Source: an uncultured Opitutia bacterium (GTDB taxonomy: Bacteria > Verrucomicrobiota > Verrucomicrobiia > Opitutales > UBA953). Taken from it: 64,000 nt of DNA. Made by a program: the position numbers and the translations under genes. The notes beneath the pieces were generated by a model. That model saw only the letters and a list, made by a program, of their open reading frames with translations, ran no database searches and was not told the origin of the DNA. Shown piece by piece: positions 8,928-18,346 of this stretch. Position 1 is the stretch's first letter; each line of letters starts with the position of its first letter. The stretch lies in the NCBI GenBank assembly GCA_903913915.1, contig CAIWNE010000086.1, forward strand, positions 1-64,000, written 5' to 3'.

Positions 8928-9692
8928 ATGAAGCACGCCCTCACCGCCCTCGCCCTTTCCGTCTTCGTCGCCGGGGTCAACGCCCAGAACACCGCTCCGG
9001 CGCCGGTCGCCGTCTCCGCCACGGATCTCTCCGTCCGCGGCAGCGCCTCGTGGAGCAGCATGAACGTCTTCCGCGGCATCGAGCGTTCCAATACCGCCGG
9101 CCTCTTCCAGACCGCCGTCACCCTCGACTACAGCTTGCCCGGTCTTTCCGGCACCTCGCTATACGCCAACTTCTTCAACGCCGATTCTCTCGAGCGCACC
9201 TACACCTTCGGCGCACGCAGGGATCTCGCCCTCGGCGAAGTCGACCTCGGTTTCCAGCGCATGACCTCCCCTACGGCCCGTAGCATCGCGGTCGACGGCT
9301 TCACCCAGCTCGTCTCCAATTCCGAGGCATACGCCGGCATTTCCTTCGCCAACGTCGCCCTCAAGCCTTCGGCTTATCTCTACTATAGCTTCGACCTCCA
9401 GCAGTTCACCGTCGAGGTCGCGGGTTCCAAGACCTTCGCCGGTTCCAACGTGGGTCTCGCCGGCTTCGACGTCGTCACCAAGGTCTATGGCGGCCTCAGC
9501 GACGCCTCCCGCACGGTCTATGCCGGCAAGAACTCCTATGAATACGTGGGTGCCTCCCTTGACCTGACCCGCCAGGTCGGTCGCGGCGCCGAGCTGGGCG
9601 TGGGTGCCAACTGGGCCTATAATACCGACAGTCAGGCCAAGACCGCCGGTTCCGCCGTCTGGGCCCGCGTCTTCGCCAACTTCCGCTTCTAA
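8928..9692 (+). CDS. Outer-membrane beta-barrel protein, TorF-like putative porin
   Basis: Secreted protein of 254 aa with a clear signal peptide (residues 1-19, cleavage after VNA) and a mature part made of alternating amphipathic strands ending in Phe, typical of outer-membrane barrels recognised by the Bam complex. The early motif SMNVFRGIERSN resembles the VFRGI segment of the TorF family of putative porins. Function is unknown; substrate specificity cannot be inferred. It sits alone between two strong terminators, with icd before and the rplM-rpsI unit after, so it is an independent transcription unit. Family assignment is moderate; outer-membrane location is well supported. Confidence 0.75.
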   Translation: MKHALTALALSVFVAGVNAQNTAPAPVAVSATDLSVRGSASWSSMNVFRGIERSNTAGLFQTAVTLDYSLPGLSGTSLYANFFNADSLERTYTFGARRDLALGEVDLGFQRMTSPTARSIAVDGFTQLVSNSEAYAGISFANVALKPSAYLYYSFDLQQFTVEVAGSKTFAGSNVGLAGFDVVTKVYGGLSDASRTVYAGKNSYEYVGASLDLTRQVGRGAELGVGANWAYNTDSQAKTAGSAVWARVFANFRF

Positions 9693-9716
9693 TCCCCTCA
9701 GGAATAGGGTAGGGCA

Positions 9717-9752
9717 GGGAGGCGTGGCTCAGGTCACGCCTCCCTTGTTTTT
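9717..9752 (+). terminator. Intrinsic terminator after the barrel gene
   Basis: A 10-bp stem GGGAGGCGTG/CACGCCTCCC (9717-9726 with 9735-9744) with an 8-nt loop, then TTGTTTTT. Confidence 0.92.
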
Positions 9753-9837
9753 GGCCTATTTCAAGCATGCCCGCCTCGGGGCGCATTCGGGTATTGACGG
9801 AGGGGGGTCCTTTCTCATGTTCCCGCTTTCCCTCTTT

Positions 9838-10269
9838 ATGAAGACCTCGCTAGCCAAGAACGTGCAGCTCAAGGACAAGAGCTGGTATGTCGTCGACGCC
9901 AAGGACCAGGTCCTGGGCCGTGTTGCCGTCAAGATCGCCAATATTCTCCGCGGCCGTCACAAGCCCACGTACACCCCCCACGTCGACACCGGCGATTACG
10001 TCATCGTGATCAACGCTGACAAGGTCCGCCTCACCGGCTCCAAGGAAGAGGACAAGACTTACATGTTCTACACCGGCTGGGTCGGCACCGCCTACCGCCG
10101 CACCGCCGCCGCCATGCGCGAGCGTCGCCCTGAGTTCCTGGTCACCCATGCCGTCAAGGGCATGCTCCCCAAGAACCGCCTGGCCAACTCCATGCTCCTC
10201 AAGCTGCGCGTCTACGCCGGTGATAAGCATGACCACGCCGCCTCCAATCCGATCCCGTTCAAGGGTTAA
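9838..10269 (+). CDS. rplM: 50S ribosomal protein L13
   Basis: Early-assembly protein of the large ribosomal subunit, 143 aa, the usual length. Family sequence features include WYVVDAKDQVLGRVAVKIANILRG near the N-terminus, the GDYVIVINADKVRLTG block, and the conserved VKGMLPKNRL segment. The ATG at 9838 gives the family N-terminus; the frame opens further upstream but that part overlaps the preceding terminator. It is followed after 18 bases by rpsI, the standard bacterial L13-S9 pair. Confidence 0.97.
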   Translation: MKTSLAKNVQLKDKSWYVVDAKDQVLGRVAVKIANILRGRHKPTYTPHVDTGDYVIVINADKVRLTGSKEEDKTYMFYTGWVGTAYRRTAAAMRERRPEFLVTHAVKGMLPKNRLANSMLLKLRVYAGDKHDHAASNPIPFKG

Positions 10270-10287
10270 TCGAACGAACCTTTCGCA

Positions 10288-10685
10288 ATGAGCGCCAAGT
10301 CCTCCGCTATCCTCGCCGTCGGCCGTCGTAAGACCGCCTCGGCCCGCGTCCGCCTTTCCCGCGGCACCGGTTCCATCGTCATCAACGGCAAGCCCGTCGA
10401 AGAGTACCTCTACACCGAGGCCTTGGTGAAGTCCGCCACCCTCCCGATCACGACCGCCGGCCTCGACGGCCAGCTCGACGTCGTGGTGCGCGTCATCGGC
10501 GGCGGCCCCAACGGCCAGGCCGGGCCATCTCCCATGGTCTCGCCCGCGCGATCCAGAAGATGGACGCCACCCTCCGCGCTCCTCTCAAGAAAGAAGGTCT
10601 CCTTACACGCGACGGTCGTATGCGCGAACGTAAGAAGCCCGGCCGTCCCGGCGCCCGCAAGCGCTTCCAGTTCTCGAAGCGTTAA
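10288..10685 (+). pseudogene. rpsI: 30S ribosomal protein S9, interrupted by a one-base frameshift
   Basis: S9 of the small ribosomal subunit, whose C-terminal tail reaches the P-site tRNA. Residues 1-78 read normally in the frame starting at 10288 ([13 protein letters not shown], then [11 protein letters not shown]). From about 10522 the family continuation ([14 protein letters not shown], then the basic tail ending FQFSKR) is found only in the next frame, from 10524 to the TAA at 10683-10685. Restoring one base in the GCCGGGCC tract gives an intact protein of about 132 aa, the normal length. As it stands the first frame runs on as an unrelated Arg/Pro-rich tail into argC. Both halves are well conserved and the gene is expected to be essential, so a sequencing or assembly error is more likely than true loss. 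Confidence 0.92.
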
Positions 10686-10709
10686 TCCGCGGAGAGACAG
10701 GAAACCTCG

Positions 10710-10737
10710 AAGGCCCCGGCATCCCGGGGCCTTTTTG
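10710..10737 (+). terminator. Intrinsic terminator after rpsI
   Basis: The stem GGCCCCGG/CCGGGGCC (10712-10719 with 10724-10731) has a 4-nt loop, followed by TTTTTG. It lies 25 bases after the true rpsI stop and supports 10685 as the real gene end. Confidence 0.92.
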
Positions 10738-10798
10738 TTGCCCAGTTCGTCGTGTCCCGCCATCTCTTCGTCATCAAACCAAACTATCCTTTCAAGCC

Positions 10799-11848
10799 AT
10801 GTCCCAAAACCTGACCAAGGTCGGCATCGTCGGCGCCTCCGGCTACACCGGGGAGGAACTCGTCCGCGTCCTGGCCCGCCATCCGCGGGTCCGGCTCGCC
10901 GCGGTCTGCTCGCGCACCTTGGCCGGAAAGTCCGTGGCCGACGAGATCCCCCGCCTCCGGGGCGTCGTGGATCCCGCCCTGCTTTTTTCCGCTTCTTCGC
11001 CCGAAGATTGCGCGAAGTCCGACGTGGACGTATGGTTCCTGGCGCTGCCGCACGGCGTCGCCGCGGAATACGCCGCGCCGCTCGTCGCGGCCGGCAAGCG
11101 GGTGCTCGACCTTTCCGCCGATTTCCGGCTCCGCGACCTCGCGCTGTACAAGAAGTATTACGGCCACGACCATCCGGCGCCGGCGCTCGCCGCCCAGGCC
11201 CGTTACGTCATCCCGGAACTGCAGACGGATGAGGCTTGGAAATCGGCGAAGCTCATCGCCTGCCCGGGATGCTACCCGACCAGCATCCAGGTGCCGCTCG
11301 TGCCGCTTCTCCGCGCCGGCCTGCTGAAGCCCGAGCCGGGCCGTCTGATCATCAATTCCTACAGCGGCGTCTCCGGCGCGGGCAAGAAGGCCGATGTGGC
11401 TTTCCTGTTCTCGGAGCGCGACAGCTCGATCAAGGCCTATGGCATCCCCGGCCATCGGCACATCGCCGAGATCGAGGAGCAGTTCGGAGCCGCCGCCGGC
11501 CAGCCCGTGGTGGTCCAGTTCAACCCTCATCTCGCCCCGATGCACCGCGGCATCGCCACGACGATCGTCGTGCCTGCTCCCGGCATCACCGTCGCGCAGG
11601 TCGAAGCCGTCTGGCAGAAGGCCTATGCCGGACGCCCCTTCGTCACCTTGCTCAAATCGGGCGAATTTCCTGACACCGCCCACGTGGCCAATACGAACCG
11701 GGTCGCCTGCTCCGTCGTCGCCGACGCGCGCACGGGCAACCTCGTCATCACCTCGGTCATCGACAATCTCCTCAAGGGCGCCGGCGGCCAGGCGGTCCAG
11801 AGCCTCAACCTGATGATGGGCTGGGAGGAGTCCGAAGGCCTACGCTGA
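10799..11848 (+). CDS. argC: N-acetyl-gamma-glutamyl-phosphate reductase
   Basis: Third step of arginine synthesis: NADPH-dependent reduction of N-acetylglutamyl phosphate to the semialdehyde. The 349-aa protein has the N-terminal Rossmann motif VGIVGASGYTGEELVR (residues 8-23) and the catalytic cysteine C158 in CPGCYPTS, followed by NSYSGVSGAGKK and the conserved GHRHIAEIE segment. It is of the long type (about 345 aa). First gene of the argCJBDFG cluster, with a terminator upstream and argJ seven bases downstream. No Shine-Dalgarno is visible before the ATG, and I saw no ARG-box-like dyad in the 60-bp upstream gap. Confidence 0.96.
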   Translation: MSQNLTKVGIVGASGYTGEELVRVLARHPRVRLAAVCSRTLAGKSVADEIPRLRGVVDPALLFSASSPEDCAKSDVDVWFLALPHGVAAEYAAPLVAAGKRVLDLSADFRLRDLALYKKYYGHDHPAPALAAQARYVIPELQTDEAWKSAKLIACPGCYPTSIQVPLVPLLRAGLLKPEPGRLIINSYSGVSGAGKKADVAFLFSERDSSIKAYGIPGHRHIAEIEEQFGAAAGQPVVVQFNPHLAPMHRGIATTIVVPAPGITVAQVEAVWQKAYAGRPFVTLLKSGEFPDTAHVANTNRVACSVVADARTGNLVITSVIDNLLKGAGGQAVQSLNLMMGWEESEGLR

Positions 11849-11855
11849 TCTTTCC

Positions 11856-13085
11856 ATGTCCATCGAGTTCACCAATGATTCGCCTGGCGTCTCCGACGTG
11901 CCCGGCTTCCGCGTCGGCGCCGCCGGCTGCGATATCCGCAACAAGGGCGCCGACCGCCTCGACCTGACGCTCGTCGTCGCCGACCGCCCCTGCGCGGCCG
12001 CCGGCGTCTTCACGACCAACGACGTGAAGGCAGCCCCGGTGCGCTTCTGCCAGCAGGTGCTCGCCGTCTCCGCGGACAAGATCCGCGGCATCGTCGGCAA
12101 CAGCGGCAACGCCAACGCCTGCACCGCCGCCCAAGGCGACGCCGACGCCGCCGCGATGGCGAAGCTTTCGGCCGCCGCCGTGGGTGCTCCGAACGACGCC
12201 TTCCTCGTCTGCTCGACCGGTCGCATCGGCGAGCTCCTGCCGATGGCCAAGGTCGCCGAAGGCATCAAGGTCTCGGCTTCCCGTCTCTCGAGTGACGCCG
12301 CCGAGGGCGTGCGCTCCGCCAACGCCATCCTCACCTCGGACACCCGTCCGAAGTCCGTGACCGCGCGCTTCGTCTGGGAAGGCAAGACCGTGACCATCGC
12401 CGGCATCGCCAAGGGCGCCGGCATGATCGAGCCCAACATGGCCACGATGCTGGCGTTCGTCTGCACCGACGCCGCCGCTTCGCCCGCCGAGCTCAAGACG
12501 GCCCTCAAGGCCTCCTCCGACCAGTCCTTCAACTGCGTCAGCGTCGACGGCGACATGTCCACCAACGACACCGTCCTGCTGCTGGCCTCCGGCGTCTCCG
12601 GCGTCTCCGTGGGCGAGACGGCTCCGGCGGCCCTCCGCGCCCTCTTCCAGGAAGCGCTCGACAAGGTCTGCTTCGCCTTGGCGGAGAAGATCGTCGGGGA
12701 CGGCGAGAAGATCACCAAGGTAGTGGCCGTGGAGATCGAAGGCGCCCGCACCCGCGCCGACGCCGAGAAGATCGCCCGCGCGATCGGCAATTCCCTCCTG
12801 GTTAAGTCCTCCTGGTACGGCGAAGACCCGAACTGGGGCCGCCTGGCCGACGCCGCCGGCTATGCCCGGACCGGTCTCGACGAAGCCAAGCTCGACATCT
12901 TTTACGACGACGTCCCGGCCGTCCTCGGGGGCAAGCCGTTGCCCGAGAACAAGCCCAAGTGGAAGCAGGTCGTGAAGGCCGCCCGTTTCGCCGTCCGGCT
13001 GAAGCTCAACCTCGGTGACGCGAAGTTCCGGCTCCTGGCCGCCGACCTCACCGACGGCTACGTGAACTACAACAAGAGCGAGTAG
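11856..13085 (+). CDS. argJ: Glutamate N-acetyltransferase / amino-acid N-acetyltransferase (ornithine acetyltransferase)
   Basis: Recycles the acetyl group from N-acetylornithine to glutamate, making the arginine pathway cyclic; some members also use acetyl-CoA. The 409-aa proprotein should cleave itself before T197 in PNMATML to give alpha and beta chains, the Thr becoming the nucleophile. GNSGNANACT near residue 81 forms the conserved oxyanion-hole region. With argJ present no argE is needed. Whether it is mono- or bifunctional cannot be read here, and no argA-type synthase lies in the window. It lies seven bases after argC. Confidence 0.95.
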   Translation: MSIEFTNDSPGVSDVPGFRVGAAGCDIRNKGADRLDLTLVVADRPCAAAGVFTTNDVKAAPVRFCQQVLAVSADKIRGIVGNSGNANACTAAQGDADAAAMAKLSAAAVGAPNDAFLVCSTGRIGELLPMAKVAEGIKVSASRLSSDAAEGVRSANAILTSDTRPKSVTARFVWEGKTVTIAGIAKGAGMIEPNMATMLAFVCTDAAASPAELKTALKASSDQSFNCVSVDGDMSTNDTVLLLASGVSGVSVGETAPAALRALFQEALDKVCFALAEKIVGDGEKITKVVAVEIEGARTRADAEKIARAIGNSLLVKSSWYGEDPNWGRLADAAGYARTGLDEAKLDIFYDDVPAVLGGKPLPENKPKWKQVVKAARFAVRLKLNLGDAKFRLLAADLTDGYVNYNKSE

Positions 13086-13136
13086 GGTTTTTCCGTTTAC
13101 TCTCCCGTCCGCACGGCCGACACTCCGTCCCGCAAG

Positions 13137-14018
13137 ATGAGCATTCCTGCCACGCAAAAAGCCGAGGTCCTCCTCGAGGCGCTTCCTTACATCCATAAGT
13201 TCCGCGGCTCCACCTTCGTGGTGAAGTACGGCGGAAGCTTCATGGACGACCCGAATCCCGAGGGCCGCGACCGCGTCGCCACCGATATCGCCTTCCTGGC
13301 GGCCGTGGGCATCCAGGTCGTCGTCGTGCACGGCGGCGGCAAGGCCATCACCCGCGCCATGGACAAGGCCGGCATCAAGTCCGAGTTCCGCGGCGGCATG
13401 CGCGTCACCGACGCCGCCACCGTCAAGATCGTCGAGGAGACCCTCAACAACGAGATCAACGGACAGATCTGCGAATCCCTCAAGGCCCGCGGCGCCAACC
13501 CGCTGGGCATGCCGGGCAACCACGTCAACCTCTGCGAGAAGCTCTTCGGTTCCGATGACAAAGGCCAGCCGGTCGACATCGGCTTCGTCGGCGACATCAA
13601 GTTCGTGAAGACGAAGCTGATCAAGAAAGCCCTCGCCGACGGACATCTGCCGGTCGTCTCGCCCATCGCGCTCGACGCCGACGACCAGGCCTACAACACC
13701 AACGCCGACGTCGCCGCCGCGGCCGTGGCCAACTCCCTGCGGGCCCGCCGCCTCATCTTCATGAGCGACGTCCCCGGCCTGCTCGCCGACCCGAAGGATC
13801 CTTCTTCCCTGATCACCACGCTGAAGGTCAGCGAAGTCGACGAACTCAAGCGCAAGGGCGTCATCGCCGGCGGGATGATCCCGAAGGTCGACAGCGCCGT
13901 GAAGGCCCTGAAGGAAGGCGTCCGCCGCGTGCATTTCATCGACGGCCGCGTCCCGCACGCACTCCTGCTCGAGGTCTTCACCGACAAGGGCATCGGCACC
14001 GAAATCGTCCACGGTTGA
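13137..14018 (+). CDS. argB: Acetylglutamate kinase
   Basis: Second step of arginine synthesis: phosphorylates N-acetylglutamate. The 293-aa amino-acid-kinase-fold protein shows the N-terminal [10 protein letters not shown] (catalytic Lys), the substrate loop [11 protein letters not shown], and FMSDVPGLL plus GGMIPKV in the nucleotide-binding part. The N-terminal helix before the kinase core ([18 protein letters not shown]) is the type found in hexameric, arginine-inhibited enzymes, so feedback control is likely by family knowledge. The stop overlaps the ATG of argD (TGATG), indicating translational coupling. Confidence 0.96.
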   Translation: MSIPATQKAEVLLEALPYIHKFRGSTFVVKYGGSFMDDPNPEGRDRVATDIAFLAAVGIQVVVVHGGGKAITRAMDKAGIKSEFRGGMRVTDAATVKIVEETLNNEINGQICESLKARGANPLGMPGNHVNLCEKLFGSDDKGQPVDIGFVGDIKFVKTKLIKKALADGHLPVVSPIALDADDQAYNTNADVAAAAVANSLRARRLIFMSDVPGLLADPKDPSSLITTLKVSEVDELKRKGVIAGGMIPKVDSAVKALKEGVRRVHFIDGRVPHALLLEVFTDKGIGTEIVHG

Positions 14019-15238
14019 TGAGCAGTCCGTCCTCAGATTCCGCCGCCGCGAACTACGCGGCGAACGTCGCCTTCAACTATGGTGCCCCGCCCATCACGCT
14101 CGTGAAGGGGCAGGGGCCGCCTGTCTGGGATGATGCCGGCAAGCGTTACCTCGACTTCGCCTCCGGCATCGCTGTCAACGCCGTCGGCCACGCCCATCCG
14201 CATTGGGTGAAGCGCGTAACCGAGCAGGCCGGCAAGCTCGTCCACGTCAGCAACCTCTACCGTAACGAACCTCAGGGGCAGCTCGCCCATGCGCTCTCAC
14301 TGCGCTGCGGTCCGGGACGCGTCATCTTCTGCAACAGCGGCGCCGAAGCCAACGAAGGGTTGCTCAAGCTCGCCCGTCTCCACGGCCAGCGCAAGTCCGG
14401 CACGGAAGGCGCCTGCATCGGCGTCGTTGTCGCCGAGAAGGCCTTCCATGGCCGCACCTTCGGCGGCATGTCCGCCACGCCGCAGGAGAAGATCCAGAAG
14501 GGCTTCCGTCCCCTGCTGTCCGGCTTCACCGCCGTGCCGATCAACGACCTCGCCGCCTGGGACAAGGCCATCGACGCGAAGACCACCGCCGCCGTGCTGA
14601 TCGAATCGATCCAGGGCGAAGGTGGCGTCAACCCGGCGACCCCTGAGTTCCTCCGCGGCGTCGAGCAGCTCTGCCGCGCGCGCAACATCCTGTTCATGAT
14701 CGACGAGATCCAGTGCGGCATCGGCCGTACCGGCAAGTTCTTCGCCTATGAGCACGCGGGCGTGAAGCCTGATGCGATCGCCATGGCCAAGGGCCTCGGC
14801 GGCGGCTTCCCCATCGGCGCGATCTGGATGTCGCCTCCGCACGACGACCTCTTCCAGGCCGGGTCGCATGGCACCACCTTCGGCGGCGGTCCGCTTGCGG
14901 CCACCGCGGGCCTGGCCGTCCTCGAGATCCTCGAAGCCGAACAGCTCGTCGCCAAGGTCGCCGAGCGCTCCGTCGCCTGGCATGACGAACTGCGCAAACT
15001 CGTCGCGCTCCGTCCCGACCTCGTGAAGGAAGTGCGCGGCGCCGGCTACATGGTCGGTGTCATCCTGCATATCGACCCGATTCCGGTCGTCGCCGCCTTG
15101 CGCGAGGCCGGCCTGCTGACCGCCCCCGCCGGCGGCGTCGCCGTGCGCCTGCTGCCTCCGCTCAACGCCTCGTCTGAGGAGTTGGCCGAAGCCGTGGCGA
15201 TCCTGCGTCAGGTCTTGGTCGGTTGGAAGGCGGCCTAA
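14018..15238 (+). CDS. argD: Acetylornithine aminotransferase
   Basis: Class III PLP-dependent transaminase converting N-acetylglutamate semialdehyde to N-acetylornithine; relatives also serve in lysine synthesis. The 406-aa protein shows the FASGIAVNAVGHAHP segment, phosphate-binding NSGAEANE, the pyridine-binding Asp in FMIDEIQCGIGRTG, and the Schiff-base lysine K258 in AMAKGLGGGFPIGA. The ATG at 14018 overlaps the argB stop and is preferred over the TTG one codon upstream. It is followed by a 67-bp gap to argF. Confidence 0.95.
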   Translation: MSSPSSDSAAANYAANVAFNYGAPPITLVKGQGPPVWDDAGKRYLDFASGIAVNAVGHAHPHWVKRVTEQAGKLVHVSNLYRNEPQGQLAHALSLRCGPGRVIFCNSGAEANEGLLKLARLHGQRKSGTEGACIGVVVAEKAFHGRTFGGMSATPQEKIQKGFRPLLSGFTAVPINDLAAWDKAIDAKTTAAVLIESIQGEGGVNPATPEFLRGVEQLCRARNILFMIDEIQCGIGRTGKFFAYEHAGVKPDAIAMAKGLGGGFPIGAIWMSPPHDDLFQAGSHGTTFGGGPLAATAGLAVLEILEAEQLVAKVAERSVAWHDELRKLVALRPDLVKEVRGAGYMVGVILHIDPIPVVAALREAGLLTAPAGGVAVRLLPPLNASSEELAEAVAILRQVLVGWKAA

Positions 15239-15305
15239 GCCCTTTCCGCCCTTATTTTCCTCTGTCCAAACGGGCAGGGAGGGGTATGTTCCAACGCTTT
15301 CCGAG

Positions 15306-16253
15306 ATGCGTCATTTCCTGAAGGAGACCGACCTGAGCCCGGCCGAGACGGCCCAGGTCTTCGCCGCCGCCGCGGCGCTCAAGGCCGGCCGCGGCAAGGC
15401 CGCCGGAGCCGCCCTCGCGCACCAGTCCTGGGGCCTGATGTTCTTCAAGAAGAGCACCCGCACCCGCGTCTCCTTCCAGGTCGGCGTCCATGAGCTCGGC
15501 GGCCTGCCGGTGATGCTCAACGCGGACGACCTCCAGATCTCGCGCGGCGAGACCGTCGCGGACACCGCCCGCGTCCTTTCCCGTTACCTCCATGGCATGG
15601 TGATCCGTTGCCACGAGCACAGCCTGCTCGAGGAGTTCGCCCGCTGCGGCACGATGCCGGTCGTCAACGCGCTGTCCGACTTCCTGCATCCGTGCCAGTT
15701 CATGACGGACATGTTCACGCTCGCGGAGCGTTACGCCCCCGGCCGTCCGGACCAGTACGCCGCTTCGCTGAAGGGCAAGAAGGTCGCCTTCCTCGGCGAC
15801 ACCGCCTGCAACATGGCCAATTCGTTCGTGCTCGGCGGCGCCGCCCTCGGCGTCGAGATCGCGCTTGCCGGTCCGGCCGGCTACGAGCCCGGCGACGAGA
15901 TCCGCGCCCAGCTGAAGAAGGACGGCCTGCCCGAGACCTTCACGTTCTCGACCGACCCCGCCGACGCCGTCAAGGGCGCCGACATGGTCTACACCGACGT
16001 CTGGGTGAGCATGGGGATGGAGGCCGAGAAGGCCGAACGCCTGCGCACCATGCAGCCCTACCAGGTAAACGCGAAGCTGATGGCCCTGGCCAAGCCCTCG
16101 GCCTACTTCATGCATTGCCTCCCGGCCCACCCCGGCGAGGAAGTCTCGGCCGAAGTGCTCGAGAGCAAGCAGAGCATCATCTTCGACCAGGCGGAGAACC
16201 GTCTGCACGTGCAGAAGGCCATCCTCGCGCACCTCGCCGCGCACCGCGGCTGA
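15306..16253 (+). CDS. argF: Ornithine carbamoyltransferase
   Basis: Transfers carbamoyl from carbamoyl phosphate to ornithine, giving citrulline. The 315-aa protein has the carbamoyl-phosphate loop STRTR at 50-54, the HPCQ segment, the ornithine-binding DVWVSMG and the catalytic HCLPA followed by HPGEEVS. The SMG loop favours ornithine over acetyl- or succinyl-ornithine, which agrees with argJ in the same cluster. The ATG follows a 67-bp gap with no obvious promoter or terminator. argG follows after 18 bases. Confidence 0.94.
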   Translation: MRHFLKETDLSPAETAQVFAAAAALKAGRGKAAGAALAHQSWGLMFFKKSTRTRVSFQVGVHELGGLPVMLNADDLQISRGETVADTARVLSRYLHGMVIRCHEHSLLEEFARCGTMPVVNALSDFLHPCQFMTDMFTLAERYAPGRPDQYAASLKGKKVAFLGDTACNMANSFVLGGAALGVEIALAGPAGYEPGDEIRAQLKKDGLPETFTFSTDPADAVKGADMVYTDVWVSMGMEAEKAERLRTMQPYQVNAKLMALAKPSAYFMHCLPAHPGEEVSAEVLESKQSIIFDQAENRLHVQKAILAHLAAHRG

Positions 16254-16271
16254 TTTTTCCATACCACTAAC

Positions 16272-17528
<1,257 letters not shown>

Positions 17529-17551
17529 GCCGTTCGGTCGGCCAAATGAAG

Positions 17552-17584
17552 AGGGCGTCCCGGTTCGGGACGCCCTTCTTGTTT
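17552..17584 (+). terminator. Intrinsic terminator after argG
   Basis: A perfect 10-bp stem AGGGCGTCCC/GGGACGCCCT (17552-17561 with 17567-17576), 5-nt loop, then TCTTGTTT. It separates the arg operon from the convergent tRNA-Cys gene. Confidence 0.9.
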
Positions 17585-17588
17585 AAAC

Positions 17589-17663
17589 TGGAGGCGCGGG
17601 TCGGAATTGAACCGACGCATGGGGCTTTTGCAGAGCCCGGCCTTACCACTTGGCTACCGCGCC
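17589..17663 (-). tRNA. tRNA-Cys (anticodon GCA)
   Basis: On the minus strand a full cloverleaf is readable: acceptor GGCGCGG pairing with CCGCGCC, D-arm with AAGTGGTAAGG, anticodon stem GGGCT/AGCCC around a loop with GCA, T-arm GTCGG-TTCAATT-CCGAC, discriminator T and encoded CCA. The overall sequence and U73 match bacterial tRNA-Cys identity. Confidence 0.95.
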
Positions 17664-17737
17664 TTAAGACTGACAGGCCCTCAACATGCCTCCTCGGGGA
17701 GGGCGTTTCAAGGGTTTTGTGCAAGGGCTTCCCTTTG

Positions 17738-17763
17738 GGCCGTTTCTCGCCTAATAAACGGCC
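17738..17763 (+). promoter_or_regulatory. Inverted repeat abutting the ispF start codon
   Basis: GGCCGTTT (17738-17745) and AAACGGCC (17756-17763) are perfect 8-bp inverted repeats with a 10-nt loop, ending directly before the ATG at 17764. In mRNA this would be a hairpin at the ribosome landing site; in DNA it could be an operator. The loop CTCGCCTAAT also overlaps a possible -10 (TAATAA). Confidence 0.35.
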
Positions 17764-18258
17764 ATGAACCCGTCCCAGATTCGCGTCGGTCTTGGGTATG
17801 ACATCCACCCGCTCGTCACCGGGCGGCCCTGCATCCTCGGCGGAGTACGGATTCCTTCCGACGTGGGCCCGGACGGTCATTCCGACGCCGACGTCGTGCT
17901 GCATGCGATCGCCGACGCGATCCTCGGCGCAGCGGGGCTGCGTGACATCGGCTATTATTTCCCGAACAACGATGCGGCCATCAAAGGATTGGATTCGGCC
18001 GTAATCGTGAAGAAAGCCGTCGCTGAAGCGAAGGCGAACGGCGGCTGGCGGGTCGGGAACGTCGACGTCGTCATCATCGGCGAACGCCCCAAGGTCATGG
18101 CGCACGTCGAGGCGATGAAGGCACGGGTCGCCGAAATCATCGGGATTGCCTCTTCCCAGGTCGGCATCAAGGCCACGACTAACGAAGGGATGGACTCGAT
18201 CGGGCAGGGGAAAGCGCTCGCCGTGCAGGCTATTTGCTTCATATTTAAGGGTAATTAG
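17764..18258 (+). CDS. ispF: 2-C-methyl-D-erythritol 2,4-cyclodiphosphate synthase
   Basis: Fifth step of the MEP isoprenoid pathway, forming the cyclic diphosphate with loss of CMP. The 164-aa protein shows the metal-binding GYDIHPL (D13, H15) and the GHSDADVVLHAI block, plus the C-terminal KATTNEGMDSIG substrate loop. It forms trimers in the known family. It stands alone here, without ispD, and is divergent from the tRNA-Cys gene. No Shine-Dalgarno precedes the ATG; instead an inverted repeat abuts it. Confidence 0.95.
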   Translation: MNPSQIRVGLGYDIHPLVTGRPCILGGVRIPSDVGPDGHSDADVVLHAIADAILGAAGLRDIGYYFPNNDAAIKGLDSAVIVKKAVAEAKANGGWRVGNVDVVIIGERPKVMAHVEAMKARVAEIIGIASSQVGIKATTNEGMDSIGQGKALAVQAICFIFKGN

Positions 18259-18323
18259 GCCGTTTTCTTGGGTGTTCGGAGGTTAGGCTTGTATTTCGGG
18301 CATAAAAACCGCATGTTTAACGA

Positions 18324-18340
18324 CCCTTCGGTCCGAAGGG
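18324..18340 (+). promoter_or_regulatory. Hairpin overlapping the ndk ribosome-binding site
   Basis: CCCTTCGG and CCGAAGGG (18324-18331, 18333-18340) form a small stem in the leader. The 3' arm GAAGGG lies six bases before the ATG at 18347 and is the only Shine-Dalgarno-like sequence there, so folding would hide it. Regulation by this hairpin is inferred from position only. Confidence 0.3.
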
Positions 18341-18346
18341 CACCCT

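Noticed and set aside
10686..11232. C-terminal continuation of the rpsI frame into argC
   Set aside because: Arises from the frameshift; the product is an Arg/Pro-rich tail unlike S9, and a terminator and argC occupy this region.
15306..16253. ArgF as N-acetyl- or N-succinyl-ornithine carbamoyltransferase
   Set aside because: The DVWVSMG loop and HCLPA motif are the ornithine type, and argJ in the same cluster releases free ornithine.
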